Source: an uncultured Lentisphaerota bacterium
Lineage (GTDB): Bacteria > Verrucomicrobiota > Kiritimatiellia > CAIQIC01
Assembly (NCBI GenBank): GCA_903896925.1
Contig: CAITZM010000187.1
Span: 1-64,000 of the forward strand
Direction of reading: 5' to 3'
Length of the DNA stretch: 64,000 nt
Part shown: positions 50,753 to 59,329 of the stretch, in pieces
Layout of the letters: each line of letters begins with the position of its first letter
Position numbering within the stretch: the first letter of the stretch is position 1
Program-made: the position numbers and the translations under genes
Notes under the pieces: model-generated
The model's database searches: none
Seen by the model: only the letters and a program-made list of their open reading frames with translations
Told to the model about the DNA's origin: nothing

Positions 50753-51346
50753 TCAGGCTCCGCCCAGCAGCTGTTTCCACTTTTCTTGCGCGGCGGCCAG
50801 CGCCCGGCCGCGGTGGCTGATGGCGTTTTTCTCCTCGGCGGGCATCTCGGCAAACGTTTGCTCGAAGCCTTCCGGCACGAACAGCGGATCGTAGCCGAAA
50901 CCCGCCGCGCCGCGCAACGCCTCGAGGATGTGACCCTCGCAGCGGCCCGCGACGGTTTCGGCGCGGCCCGCGGGATCGCTCAAGGCCATGACGCAACGGA
51001 AGCGCGCGCGGCGGTCGGTCTGGCCCGCCAGTTCGCGCAGCAGCTTTTCGTTGTTCGCGGCATAACTGACCGGCTCGCCGGCGTAGCGCGCGGAATACAC
51101 GCCCGGCGCATTGCCCAGCGCCTCGACCTCCAGCCCGGAGTCGTCGGCCAGCGCCCAGCAGCCGGTGGCACGGGCCAGGGTGACGGCCTTTTTGATGGCG
51201 TTGGCCTCGAAGGTGTCGCCATCCTCGACCACGTCGGGGATCTCCGGGAAATCCAGCGCGCTGTGCAGTTCCACGTCCAGCCCGGCGAGGATCGCGTGGA
51301 TCTCCTCCAGCTTGTGCTTGTTCCGCGTGGCGACGAGCAGCTTCAT
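50753..51346 (-). CDS. rdgB: XTP/dITP diphosphatase (HAM1/RdgB family)
   Basis: 197 residues from ATG 51346 (MKLLVATRNKHKLEEIHAIL, family N-terminus SxTRNxxKxxE type). It hydrolyses XTP, dITP and ITP to monophosphates, keeping deaminated purines out of nucleic acids. Signatures: DGDTFEANAIKKA, ADDSGLEVEALGNAPGVYSARYAG, GFGYDPLFVPEG and MPAEEKNAISHRGRAL. Its ATG overlaps the stop of the homocysteine methyltransferase (ATGA, 51343-51346), so the two are translationally coupled. Confidence 0.95.
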   Translation of the reverse strand: MKLLVATRNKHKLEEIHAILAGLDVELHSALDFPEIPDVVEDGDTFEANAIKKAVTLARATGCWALADDSGLEVEALGNAPGVYSARYAGEPVSYAANNEKLLRELAGQTDRRARFRCVMALSDPAGRAETVAGRCEGHILEALRGAAGFGYDPLFVPEGFEQTFAEMPAEEKNAISHRGRALAAAQEKWKQLLGGA

Positions 51347-52242
51347 GCTTTCCCCAGCGCGGCCACCGCGGCGCGGAGGGCGGCGATGTGCGCGGGCGTG
51401 GTGCCGCAGCAGCCGCCGATGATGTTGGCGCCGGCGGCCACCAGCGCGGGGACGCGCGCGGCCATGTCGGCCGGCGACTCCGGGAAGATGTCCACGCCGC
51501 CGACGTTCTTCGGCAGGCCGGCGTTGGCGTGCACCAGGATCGGCGTCTGCGGCGCGGCCGCACGCAGTTCGCGGACGATCTCGACCATCCGCTCCATGCC
51601 GTTGCCGCAGTTCGTGCCGATGATGTGCGCGCCGGCGGCGAGCGCAACCTGGGCGGCGGCGGTCGGCGAGACACCCATCATCGTGCGGTACGTGCCCGTC
51701 ACACTGCGGTCGAAGGTGAAGGTGCAGATGACCTCGCAGGCGGTGTTCTCGCGCGCGGCGCGGACGGCGGCGGCGGCTTCGTCGAGCGCGGTCATGGTCT
51801 CGATGCACAGGCCATCGGCCCCGCCGGCGGCGAGCGCCACGGCCTGCTCCTTGAACGCGTCCTGCAGTTCAGCCTCGGTCACGTCGCCCATCAAGGTCAT
51901 CTGGCCGGTCGGCCCGACCGAGGCGATGACCCAGCGGTCCGGCCCGGCGGCCTCGCGGGAGAGCGCGGCGGCGGCGCGGTTGATCTCGGCGACGCGGTCG
52001 GCGAGGCCGTAGTGCTGGAGCTTGTAGCGCGTGCCGCCGAAGGAGTCGGTCTCGATCATGTCGGCGCCGGCGGCGATGTAGCTCCGGGCGATGTCGAGCA
52101 CGTCGGCGGGACGGTCGACACACCACAATTCCGGGCACGCGCCAGGCTGGAGGCCCTTCTTTTGCAGGAACGTGCCCCACGCGCCGTCGGAAACCAAAAT
52201 CCGACCGGCCTTCACGGCGTCCACCATTTTTCCACGGCTCAT
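51343..52242 (-). CDS. Homocysteine S-methyltransferase domain protein (stand-alone MetH/BHMT-type module)
   Basis: 299 residues from ATG 52242, preceded by GGAGACCTGAC. Zn-binding Cys residues: the Cys of GTNCGNG and the Cys pair of IIGGCCGTT. ILVSDGAWGTFLQKKG, IETDSFGGTRYKL and IASVGPTGQMTLMG match the N-terminal Hcy-binding domain of MetH. The folate, cobalamin and reactivation domains are absent, so it either works with separate partners or uses another methyl donor such as betaine or S-methylmethionine. It is coupled to rdgB downstream. Two TTTCC-N7-GGAAA dyads and a half site lie 77-143 bp upstream. Confidence 0.9.
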   Translation of the reverse strand: MSRGKMVDAVKAGRILVSDGAWGTFLQKKGLQPGACPELWCVDRPADVLDIARSYIAAGADMIETDSFGGTRYKLQHYGLADRVAEINRAAAALSREAAGPDRWVIASVGPTGQMTLMGDVTEAELQDAFKEQAVALAAGGADGLCIETMTALDEAAAAVRAARENTACEVICTFTFDRSVTGTYRTMMGVSPTAAAQVALAAGAHIIGTNCGNGMERMVEIVRELRAAAPQTPILVHANAGLPKNVGGVDIFPESPADMAARVPALVAAGANIIGGCCGTTPAHIAALRAAVAALGKA

Positions 52243-52318
52243 GTCAGGTCTCCTGTTCTGTAGCGGCGGTCTGCCGGCTGCGTCCACGCACCACGCCGGG
52301 ACAAGGCGACCGCCCCGG

Positions 52319-52385
52319 TTTCCAAGGTGCGGAAAACGACGCGCGGGAGTTTCCAAGGTTTGGAAAACGGGCGCAACCTTTTTCC
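52319..52385. promoter_or_regulatory. Two TTTCC-N7-GGAAA dyads plus a half site upstream of the homocysteine methyltransferase gene
   Basis: 52319-52335 (N7 AAGGTGC), 52350-52366 (N7 AAGGTTT, so TTTCCAA-GGT-TTGGAAA), and the half site TTTCC at 52381. All are offset by 31 bp. The sequences between sites are not conserved. Confidence 0.65.
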
Positions 52386-52430
52386 AAGCTGCCGAGCAGA
52401 TTGCCGCGGCCACACCCTGCCGCGCGGCGG

Positions 52431-53399
52431 TCAGATGCGCCCGGCGAGGAGGCCGGCCGTGAGCTGCGCGATGCGCACGCGGTCCGCCGGCGTCAGCGGC
52501 GGCAGCTCCGCGGCGCGGAGGGCCTGCCGGTAATCGTCCAGGCTCTTGCCGCCGGGGATGATGGTGCTGGTCGTCGGTTCGTCGAGCAGCCAGCGCAGCG
52601 CCAGCTGGACCATGCCGCGCGCCGGCGTCAGCAGCTCCTCGAACGCCGCGTACCGCGCGAACTCCTGCGCGACCGCCGCCGAGTTGCCCAGCCGCCGGCT
52701 GCGGATGTCGTCGGCCGCAAACTGCGGCGCCTGGTGGAAATACCTGCCGCTCAGGCGCCCGCCCGCGAACGCACCGCGCACCACGCCGCCCGCGCCGCAC
52801 GCGGCCAGCAGCGTGACCAGCGGCTCCGGAGGGCTGACCATGCTGTGCGGGAACTGCACGACGTCGAGACAGCCAAGCTTGAGGACGGCTTCCGCCTGCC
52901 GCACATCGGCCGTCGAGATGCCGATGGCGCGCACCTGGCCCTTGCGCTTGGCCTCCAGCAAATACCGGGCGGCTTCCTCGGCCTCGCCGGGCAGGGGCGG
53001 CACATGCCAGAGATAGACATCGAGATAATCGGTCTGCAGGCGCCGCAGCGAGCCGGCCAGCGAGACCGGGATGCGCGCCGGCGAGGCGTCCTGCAGGCGC
53101 TCGCCGTGCGGCCCCACCAGTCCGCCGAATTTGGTGCTCAGGATCCAGCGGTCGCGCTGCCCGCGGAGCGCCGCGCCGACCCGCCGCTCGCTCTCACCGC
53201 CACCATACTGCTCCGCCGTATCCACGAAGTTGATGCCGAGCTCGCCGCACTGGCGGATGAGGTCGATGCAGAAGTCGCGGCCGAGGTCGGGATGGCCGTC
53301 GGCCTGGCCGTCGAGCCGCAGCGGCCCGCCGAGCTGCCACGCCCCGACGCCGATTTCCGAAACCTGCAGGCCCGTCCGGCCCAACGCGCGATAGTTCAT
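52431..53399 (-). CDS. Aldo/keto reductase
   Basis: 322 residues from ATG 53399 (MNYRALGRTGLQVSEIGVGAWQLGG). The tetrad is complete: Asp60 and Tyr65 (NFVDTAEQYGGGESE), Lys90 (LSTKFGG), His132 (YLWHVPP). C-terminal NADPH-site region: TSTIIPGGKSLDDYRQAL. It is of the AKR class with L-glyceraldehyde-reductase/YghZ-like or general-stress-like layout; the substrate is unknown. It is on the same strand as the homocysteine methyltransferase with about 190 bp between, and diverges from the GH13 gene. Confidence 0.92.
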   Translation of the reverse strand: MNYRALGRTGLQVSEIGVGAWQLGGPLRLDGQADGHPDLGRDFCIDLIRQCGELGINFVDTAEQYGGGESERRVGAALRGQRDRWILSTKFGGLVGPHGERLQDASPARIPVSLAGSLRRLQTDYLDVYLWHVPPLPGEAEEAARYLLEAKRKGQVRAIGISTADVRQAEAVLKLGCLDVVQFPHSMVSPPEPLVTLLAACGAGGVVRGAFAGGRLSGRYFHQAPQFAADDIRSRRLGNSAAVAQEFARYAAFEELLTPARGMVQLALRWLLDEPTTSTIIPGGKSLDDYRQALRAAELPPLTPADRVRIAQLTAGLLAGRI

Positions 53400-53588
53400 C
53401 GATGGTGCTCCCGTTCCGCCCCTTTCTACCCTAAAGAGCGCCCGGTGTCGCCGCGCTATTTCCCGGTCCGGCCGGCACGGCGCCGAAGGCCCAACCACGG
53501 AAAGATTAGTGGAAGAGCGCCGGCAGCTGTGCGATGGTTATCCCGTAACCGGCCCGTGGTGGGCCAAAATGCAAACCAGGTTGGGACC

Positions 53589-54860
53589 ATGATCATCTAC
53601 AACATATTCCCGCGGCTGGCAGGGGCGCTCTCGCAGTGGGGCGACCACATCGGGCGCGCAGCGGAGCTGGGCTTCGACTGGATTTATGTCAACCCGATCC
53701 AGAAGACGGGCGCCTCGGGCAGCCTCTATTCGGTGGCGGACTATTTTGCCGTCAACCCGGCGTTTCTCGACACGGCCGGCACGGTGAAGCCGGACGACCA
53801 GGTGCGGGCGATGACCGCGCAGGTCCATGCGGCCGGGTTGAAGATCATGACCGACCTCGTGATCAACCACTGCGCGGTGGATGCGGCGCTGACGGGCGCG
53901 CACCCGGAATGGTTCAAGCGCGGACCGGACGGCCGCGTGGCCAACGCGGCGTGCGACCAGAACGGCGAGCGGGTCGTCTGGCAGGATCTCGCGCAGTTCG
54001 ACTTCGAGCACACGCGCGACCCGGAAGGGCTCTACCGGTACTGCCTGCACGTAGTGGAGCACCTGCTCGGCCTCGGTTTCGACGGTTTCCGGTGCGACGC
54101 CGCCTACCAGATACCCCAACACGTCTGGCGGCGGCTGATCCAGGAGATCAAGGCGCGCGGCCAGCACACCACGTTCGTCGCCGAGACGCTCGGCTGCACG
54201 GCGGACCAGACGAAGGAGACGGCGCGGGCGGGGTTCGACTTCGTGTTCAACAGCTCGAAGTGGTGGAACTTCAACGACTGGTGGCTGATCGAGCAGTACA
54301 ACCTGACCCGCGAGACCGCGCCTTCGATCGGCTTCCCGGAAAGCCACGACACGCCGCGGCTGGCGGCGGAGCTCAACGGCAACGTCGCGGGCCTGAAGCA
54401 GCGCTACCTGTTCGCGGCGCTGTTCTCCGCGGGCGTGATGCTGCCGATGGGCTACGAGTACGGCTTCCGCAAGAGCCTGCACGTGGTCACGACCACGCCC
54501 GCCGACTGGGAGTCGACCGGGATCGACCTCACCTCGTTCATCCAGCAGGTCAACGTGCTGAAGAAATGCTTCCCGGTGTTCCACGAGGAGAGCCCGCTGA
54601 ACATCCTGCCCAGCAGCAACCCGAACGTCCTGTTGATGTGGAAGGCCTCGACCAAGCACCACGACGAGGCGCTGCTGATCCTCAACAAGGATCCGTGGAA
54701 CCAGCAGGAGTTTTACGCTGAAAACCTCCGCCAGTTCATCCAGGCCGGCAAGCCCCTCGAGGACGTGTCGCCGGAATTCCAGCTTGAGTATATCCACCAG
54801 CCGTTCCACTACGCCCTGCGCCCCGGCCAGGGCATCGTGCTCGTCACCTCGCGGAAGTGA
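53589..54860 (+). CDS. Compact GH13 alpha-amylase-family enzyme
   Basis: 423 residues from ATG 53589 (MIIYNIFPRLAGALSQWGDH); the reading further upstream is antisense to the reductase gene. Conserved GH13 regions: DLVINH (89-94), GFDGFRCDAA with nucleophile Asp170, FVAETLG with acid Glu199, and ESHDTPR with Asp254. It begins right at the barrel, without the N-terminal domains of GlgE or branching enzyme; parts resemble the GH13_3/GlgE group. It probably hydrolyses or transfers alpha-1,4-glucans in the cytoplasm (no signal peptide). It converges on glgA, with a GH57 enzyme beyond: a glycogen/maltodextrin neighbourhood. Confidence 0.88.
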   Translation: MIIYNIFPRLAGALSQWGDHIGRAAELGFDWIYVNPIQKTGASGSLYSVADYFAVNPAFLDTAGTVKPDDQVRAMTAQVHAAGLKIMTDLVINHCAVDAALTGAHPEWFKRGPDGRVANAACDQNGERVVWQDLAQFDFEHTRDPEGLYRYCLHVVEHLLGLGFDGFRCDAAYQIPQHVWRRLIQEIKARGQHTTFVAETLGCTADQTKETARAGFDFVFNSSKWWNFNDWWLIEQYNLTRETAPSIGFPESHDTPRLAAELNGNVAGLKQRYLFAALFSAGVMLPMGYEYGFRKSLHVVTTTPADWESTGIDLTSFIQQVNVLKKCFPVFHEESPLNILPSSNPNVLLMWKASTKHHDEALLILNKDPWNQQEFYAENLRQFIQAGKPLEDVSPEFQLEYIHQPFHYALRPGQGIVLVTSRK

Positions 54861-55150
54861 CGCGGCAGACGAACATCGAACAACGAACATCCAACTTCGA
54901 ACATCGAAGTCCTGAGGATTCTCCGCGGCGTCCCCGCGTGGAACAATAACAGCAATCCTGAACGAGGCAGGGCACATTCCAAGGTGTCGGCGCGCGAATC
55001 AAACACGGCGTCACTGCCAGCGGAGCCGGTTGGCCGGTCGACCAACATCGCACAGCCCACTTCGAACTGTGAAGGACGAGGGCTGCCCTTCGATGTTGGA
55101 TGTTCGATGTTCGATGTTCGATGTTCGCCGCCCTGGGCGCGGCGCGGGCG
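54861..55150. repeat. Gap between convergent GH13 gene and glgA with facing heptamer repeats
   Basis: 54872-54906: GAACATC, GAACAAC, GAACATC, CAACTTC, GAACATC. 55092-55126: GATGTTG, then GATGTTC x4. The two blocks are reverse complements and about 185 bp apart, so they could pair across the gap. Nothing else recognised between them. Confidence 0.85.
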
Positions 55151-57625
55151 TCACTTGTCGCGGATGAGGTCGTAGACGTTCAGGTAGTCCTCGCCGGAGT
55201 GGTTCCACGAATAGTCGGAGCGCATGCCGTTGAGCATCAGTTCGCGGAAATGCTGCGGGTAGTTGTACCACAGGCCGATGGCGCGGCTGAGCGCGGACTC
55301 GATCCCGGCGGCATTGAAATCGTTGAAGACATAGCCGTTCCGTTCCGGATAGGGCTTGGACGAGTAGTTCGCGTCGAAGACCGTGTCCGCCAGGCCGCCG
55401 ACGGCGCGGACGATGGGCACGGTGCCGTACTTGAGGCCGATGAGCTGCGTCAGGCCGCACGGCTCGAAGAGGCTGGGCACGATGATCATGTCGGCGCCGG
55501 CGTAGATCAGGTGCGAGAGATCCTCGTTGAAGCCGATCTCGATGTGGCAGTCGGGGTTGTCGTTGAACTGCTGCTTGAGGGCCCAGAAGTGCTGCGCGAT
55601 CTTCGCGTCGGGGCTGGTGCCAAGCAGGACGAACTGGCAGCCGTGCTGCAGGCAGTAGTTGATCGCGTGCGTGATCAGCGGCACGCCCTTCTGGTGGTCG
55701 AGCCGGCCGATGTAGCTGACGATGGGCTTGAACACGTCCTGCAGCCAGAATCGCTGCCGCAGCGCTTGCTTGTCCGCATACTTCTTGTCGGCCGTGGCGG
55801 GGCCGTAGACCTGCGGGATGTGCCGGTCGAGCTCCGGATTCCACGCCTCGTAGTCGAGGCCGTTGAGGATGCCGCCGATCTTGCCGGCGTGCGTGTGCAA
55901 GGTGCGGCCGAGTCCGTAATCCTGGTTCGTGTTCATGATCTCCCACGCATAATGCGGCGAGACCGTGGTGACGAAGTTGGAATAGACGATGCCGCCCTTC
56001 ATCAGGTTGAGCGCCGCGCGGTTGGCGTTGTCCTGCAGCCGGTCCTGATGGAAGAAATACTCCGGCCGGTTCAGGCCGGTCGCCTGCAGGATGTGCGCCC
56101 CGGTGACGCCCTGGTGCTGGAGGTTGTGGAGCGTGAAGCAGGCGCGCGGATGGCCCATGCCGAGGAACTTGTACATCTCGAAGAGCAGCACCGGGATGAG
56201 CGCGGTCTGCCAGTCGTGGCAGTGGATCACGTCGGGGTTCTTGCCGCTCTTGAGCATGTACTCCAGCACGGCGCGGCAGAAGAACGCGAAGCGCAGGTCG
56301 TCGTCCTTCTGCCCGTAAAACATCTTCCGGTTGAAGAAATTGTCCGCCGAGTGCGGTTCGATGAAGAAGCATTTGCGGCCGTGGACGAACCCGAAATAGA
56401 CGCTGCAATGGATCGCGCCGGCGAACCACGGCACCCAGAGGTCCTTGTACGTCAGCGTCAGCTCGAAGATCTGGTCATAGCGCAGGCAATCGTATTTAGG
56501 CAGGAAGATCTCGACGCTGTTGCCGCGGATTTCCAGCTCGCGGCTCAGGCCGAAGACGACATCGCCCAGCCCGCCGACCTTGGCAACCGGCGCGCATTCC
56601 GAGGCGACCATCGCGATGTAGAGCGGCGCGCGCGCGGGCCGTGCCGGTTGCGACGGAGCCGGTTCGGCGACCTGTTCCGGTGCGGGCGCGCTGGCGACCG
56701 GCGCCACAGACGGCTGGAGTACAGGTGGGGTGGAGTCTTGGAGTGCTGTTGAAGAGGCCGCGGACACCGTCGCTGCCTCTGCCGCAACGCTGACTGGCTT
56801 ATCGACTCCGACCTCTGACTTCTGCTCTTTGACCTCTGTCTTCGCCGGGGCGGCCGGCTTGCGCGGCGGCCGCGGCTTCTCGGCCTTCCTGGCCGGCGTC
56901 GAAGAAGAAGAACGGGAAGATGGTAAAGGGTGAAGGGCGGATGTTTTGGGCGCGCTGACTTCGGCCTTCTGGGCGCTCGCGGCCGGTTTCTGTACGCTGC
57001 CCTCTGTTTTCGGGCTGCTGGCGACCGGCGGCGGCATGGCCAGCGGCGCTGAGGCCGGTTGGGGTGCTGCCACGACAGCGGCTGGCGGGGTCGGGGGCTT
57101 GGGCTGGCTGACCGCGCTCACCACGGGCTGGGGTGCGACGGGCGGCGGCACAACGGCGGGAACAGGCTTGGGCGGTGTGGCGACCGGCACCTTGCTTTCC
57201 GGCGGCGGCGCGACCACCGGAGCAGGCGTCACGACGACCGGCGTTTTCGGCGCGGGCATTTCTGCCGCCATTTTTTTCTCCACAGGCGCCACGGTCGTTG
57301 AGAAGGCAGGAAACGTGGGCGTGGTGGCAGGCGCTGCCGTTGGCGGGGCCACAGGCGCCACGCTGGGCGTGCTCGCTGCCGCCGGCGCACTGGTCGGCAC
57401 TGGAGTTTCGGCCTTCTTTTGCAGCACAGGCATCGGCGCCGGCACCGGCGCAGGTTTCGTCACGCTGACCGCTGCCCCCTGACCTCTGACCTCTGTCTTC
57501 TGATCTCTGCTTTCTTCCACCTTGGGCCACAGCGCGCCCAGCGGTATGCCGCTGAGGGGTGCTTTCTGGGGCGGGGACACCGGCTTTTTCTTTGCGCCTG
57601 CGTCATTGCCGTTGGGTGTTGTCAT
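55151..57625 (-). CDS. glgA: Glycogen synthase with a long Pro/Ala-rich N-terminal extension
   Basis: 824 residues from ATG 57625 (MTTPNGNDAGAKKKP; GAGG overlaps the stop of the upstream gene 7 bp away). Residues 1 to about 330 are low-complexity Pro/Ala/Lys/Val and likely disordered; two stretches (ESRDQKTEVRGQ and TEVKEQKSEVG) are translations of heptamer DNA repeats. The GT5 domain follows: AMVASECAPVAKVGGLGDVV (ADP-glucose site), DVIHCHDWQTALIP, NLQHQG, YIGRLDHQKG and VPSLFEPCGLTQL. Ordinary GlgA is about 480 residues, so the extension is unusual. It elongates alpha-1,4-glucan. Co-transcribed with the GH57 gene. Confidence 0.93.
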   Translation of the reverse strand: MTTPNGNDAGAKKKPVSPPQKAPLSGIPLGALWPKVEESRDQKTEVRGQGAAVSVTKPAPVPAPMPVLQKKAETPVPTSAPAAASTPSVAPVAPPTAAPATTPTFPAFSTTVAPVEKKMAAEMPAPKTPVVVTPAPVVAPPPESKVPVATPPKPVPAVVPPPVAPQPVVSAVSQPKPPTPPAAVVAAPQPASAPLAMPPPVASSPKTEGSVQKPAASAQKAEVSAPKTSALHPLPSSRSSSSTPARKAEKPRPPRKPAAPAKTEVKEQKSEVGVDKPVSVAAEAATVSAASSTALQDSTPPVLQPSVAPVASAPAPEQVAEPAPSQPARPARAPLYIAMVASECAPVAKVGGLGDVVFGLSRELEIRGNSVEIFLPKYDCLRYDQIFELTLTYKDLWVPWFAGAIHCSVYFGFVHGRKCFFIEPHSADNFFNRKMFYGQKDDDLRFAFFCRAVLEYMLKSGKNPDVIHCHDWQTALIPVLLFEMYKFLGMGHPRACFTLHNLQHQGVTGAHILQATGLNRPEYFFHQDRLQDNANRAALNLMKGGIVYSNFVTTVSPHYAWEIMNTNQDYGLGRTLHTHAGKIGGILNGLDYEAWNPELDRHIPQVYGPATADKKYADKQALRQRFWLQDVFKPIVSYIGRLDHQKGVPLITHAINYCLQHGCQFVLLGTSPDAKIAQHFWALKQQFNDNPDCHIEIGFNEDLSHLIYAGADMIIVPSLFEPCGLTQLIGLKYGTVPIVRAVGGLADTVFDANYSSKPYPERNGYVFNDFNAAGIESALSRAIGLWYNYPQHFRELMLNGMRSDYSWNHSGEDYLNVYDLIRDK
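56810..56844. repeat. Heptamer repeat inside glgA extension, block 1
   Basis: GACCTCT, GACTTCT, GCTCTTT, GACCTCT, GTCTTCG; read on the minus strand as TEVKEQKSEVG. Confidence 0.75.
57480..57514. repeat. Heptamer repeat inside glgA extension, block 2
   Basis: TGACCTC, TGACCTC, TGTCTTC, TGATCTC, TGCTTTC (TGNNNTC x5); read on the minus strand as ESRDQKTEVRGQ. Confidence 0.8.
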
Positions 57626-57632
57626 GCGCGCC

Positions 57633-58835
57633 TCATTCAACCTTTTTGAGTTTTTCCATCGCCGCATCGAGCAGGTAATAGGCCTGTTCCAGGTCATCGA
57701 ACGAACGGTGGACCCACCGGCTGCCCCAGTAGAAATTGCAGCTCGTCTCGGCGGCCAGCAGGTGGTCATAGGCCTTGAAGATCAGCTGCCGGACCTCCTC
57801 GGCATCGCCCAGCCCGGCGGCGCACCCGTCGAAGGTCTTCTTCACCTGCCAGTAATAGTCGCTGGTGTGCCGCACCTCGTCCCAGCCTTTTTTCTGGAGC
57901 AGCGAGCCGGTCCACTGCGTGAAGTCCCCGCCCCAGTGATGCTCGGTGTTCCACGCGCCGCGGTGCACCTCGACCTCCTCGGTCGGGGGGAATTGCTTCA
58001 GAAACTCGCTGATGTGGATCGGCGCGAAGCCGAGCGTGCCGGCGCGGGCGCGCTCGAGCAGCGGCTGGTAGAAGAAGCCCCAGAAGCCGCTCGCGACCTC
58101 CGGCATGCGGAACCAGCCGCCGTTCTCGCCGTCGGTCCAGGTGGTCACCAGCGCCGGGAAGTCGCACCACTTCGTGCGCTCGGCCACCTCGTGCGCGAAC
58201 CAGCCGGGATCGAGGCCGGACAGCTGCGCATTGGAGAGGTCGCGGTCGCGCGGGATGACGACGATCTCCGCGCCGCCGTGGCGCGCGAGATACGGCCGGT
58301 AGCGCTGCTCCTCCCAGCGCATCTCGCGCTTGGGCTTGATGAAGAGCGAGTCCACGAGCACGTACTCGTAGCCGTGCCGCTTCAGCATCGGGATCATCTC
58401 CATGCAGAAGCCCATCTCCGGCGGCCAGAAACCGGGGAAGGTTTCGCGGCCCAGCAGGTGGCGGCCGAGGCCCTGCCACCACTCGGTCTGCGCGTCCCAG
58501 TCGGCCGGCGGCGTCAGCGGATAAACCGGGTGATAGAGGCCGCTCCCGACGAACTCGATGTTGGAGCGCTGGAAACGCCGCATGAAGTCCTCGATGTCGG
58601 CGGCCTCGCGGAAGGTCTCGCGGACGCCGGGGTCCTCGAGCTGCTTGAGCAGCGTGCCGGAGAAACTCAGGTGCAGCCGCGCGACGTCGGACCAGCCCTC
58701 GAGCATCCGCGTCGTCCGGTCATAGCACCAGAGAATCTGCTTGGCCTCCCAGGCCTCGCCGGAGCTGTGCAAGGCCACCAGATTTCCCGGCGGCTGGTGA
58801 AAGTGCAACCCCAATGCATGAAATACGTGTGCCAT
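57633..58835 (-). CDS. Glycoside hydrolase family 57 enzyme (amylase / glucanotransferase type)
   Basis: 400 residues from ATG 58835 (MAHVFHALGLHFHQPPGNL, GH57 region 1 with HQP right at the N-terminus). GFWPPEMGFCMEM carries the candidate nucleophile Glu, and TTWTDGENGGWF the candidate acid Asp. The helical C-terminal part with WGSRWVHRSFDDLEQAYYLLDAA is usual for the family. It acts on alpha-glucans in the cytoplasm. It is followed 7 bp later by glgA on the same strand, so the pair is one operon for glycogen turnover. Two TTTCC-N7-GGAAA type dyads lie 60-107 bp upstream. Confidence 0.9.
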   Translation of the reverse strand: MAHVFHALGLHFHQPPGNLVALHSSGEAWEAKQILWCYDRTTRMLEGWSDVARLHLSFSGTLLKQLEDPGVRETFREAADIEDFMRRFQRSNIEFVGSGLYHPVYPLTPPADWDAQTEWWQGLGRHLLGRETFPGFWPPEMGFCMEMIPMLKRHGYEYVLVDSLFIKPKREMRWEEQRYRPYLARHGGAEIVVIPRDRDLSNAQLSGLDPGWFAHEVAERTKWCDFPALVTTWTDGENGGWFRMPEVASGFWGFFYQPLLERARAGTLGFAPIHISEFLKQFPPTEEVEVHRGAWNTEHHWGGDFTQWTGSLLQKKGWDEVRHTSDYYWQVKKTFDGCAAGLGDAEEVRQLIFKAYDHLLAAETSCNFYWGSRWVHRSFDDLEQAYYLLDAAMEKLKKVE

Positions 58836-58894
58836 ATTTCGTTCGTTCCGTGGGCACGCTACACAAGCGCGCCGCCGCCGCCAAGCGCGAAAGT

Positions 58895-58942
58895 TATCCA
58901 AGGCTTGGAAATGCCGGTCGCGAACTTTCCCCGCCCAGGAAA
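58895..58942. promoter_or_regulatory. Pair of 17-bp dyads upstream of the GH57-glgA operon
   Basis: 58895-58911 (TATCC-AAGGCTT-GGAAA) and 58926-58942 (TTTCC-CCGCCCA-GGAAA), offset 31 bp. Confidence 0.6.
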
Positions 58943-59263
58943 AGGGCGGCGGACAGGCGGTTATCCGACGATGCTTTCCGTCCCGAACAGCCCCGGCACG
59001 GCTCAAAGGGATCGATGAGGTCAAAGCCCGCGTGTTCCGGCTGGCTGGGAGCGGCGGCATTCCTGCCGCCGTCAGAAGTCGCTGCTGGATTTTTTCACTC
59101 CGGTTGGATTTATGACCACGTATCGCGGGGTTGGAAAACCCCGCCCACAAAGACTGCTGTTGTGCTCGTTTACATTCCCCAGTGCGCGCCAGGGTGTTGA
59201 AATAGTACAAGGTAGGGCGAGGTGCCCGCGGTGAGCGTGTCGCGCCGAGCTGTCTTCTGTAGC

Positions 59264-59280
59264 GGCGACCTGTGGTCGCC
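59264..59280. repeat. E-family hairpin (arms GGCGACC, loop TGT)
   Basis: Preceded by CTGTAGC, like the copy at 60662-60678 inside the iron-type alcohol dehydrogenase gene and a degenerate copy at about 52259. Confidence 0.75.
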
Positions 59281-59329
59281 GCCCCAGTTCGCCACCACAC
59301 CAATACTCCATCACTCCACCCTCCCCGCC

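Larger units (their letters stand above)
58836..59329. other. 494-bp intergenic region before the GH57-glgA operon
   Basis: Going away from the GH57 start: dyad pair (58895-58942), a stretch without recognised features, an inverted A-type hairpin (59124-59147, CGCGGGG...CCCCGCCCAC), and an E-type hairpin (59264-59280, arms GGCGACC, loop TGT). No gene supported. Confidence 0.7.

Noticed and set aside
52243-52800. An extended N-terminus for the homocysteine methyltransferase
   Set aside because: The extension overlaps the aldo/keto reductase gene out of frame and passes through the TTTCC dyads. ATG 52242 has GGAGA upstream.
52401-53588. An extended N-terminus (about 400 residues) for the GH13 enzyme
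   Set aside because: It is antisense to the aldo/keto reductase and Arg/Ala-rich. The barrel begins right at ATG 53589.
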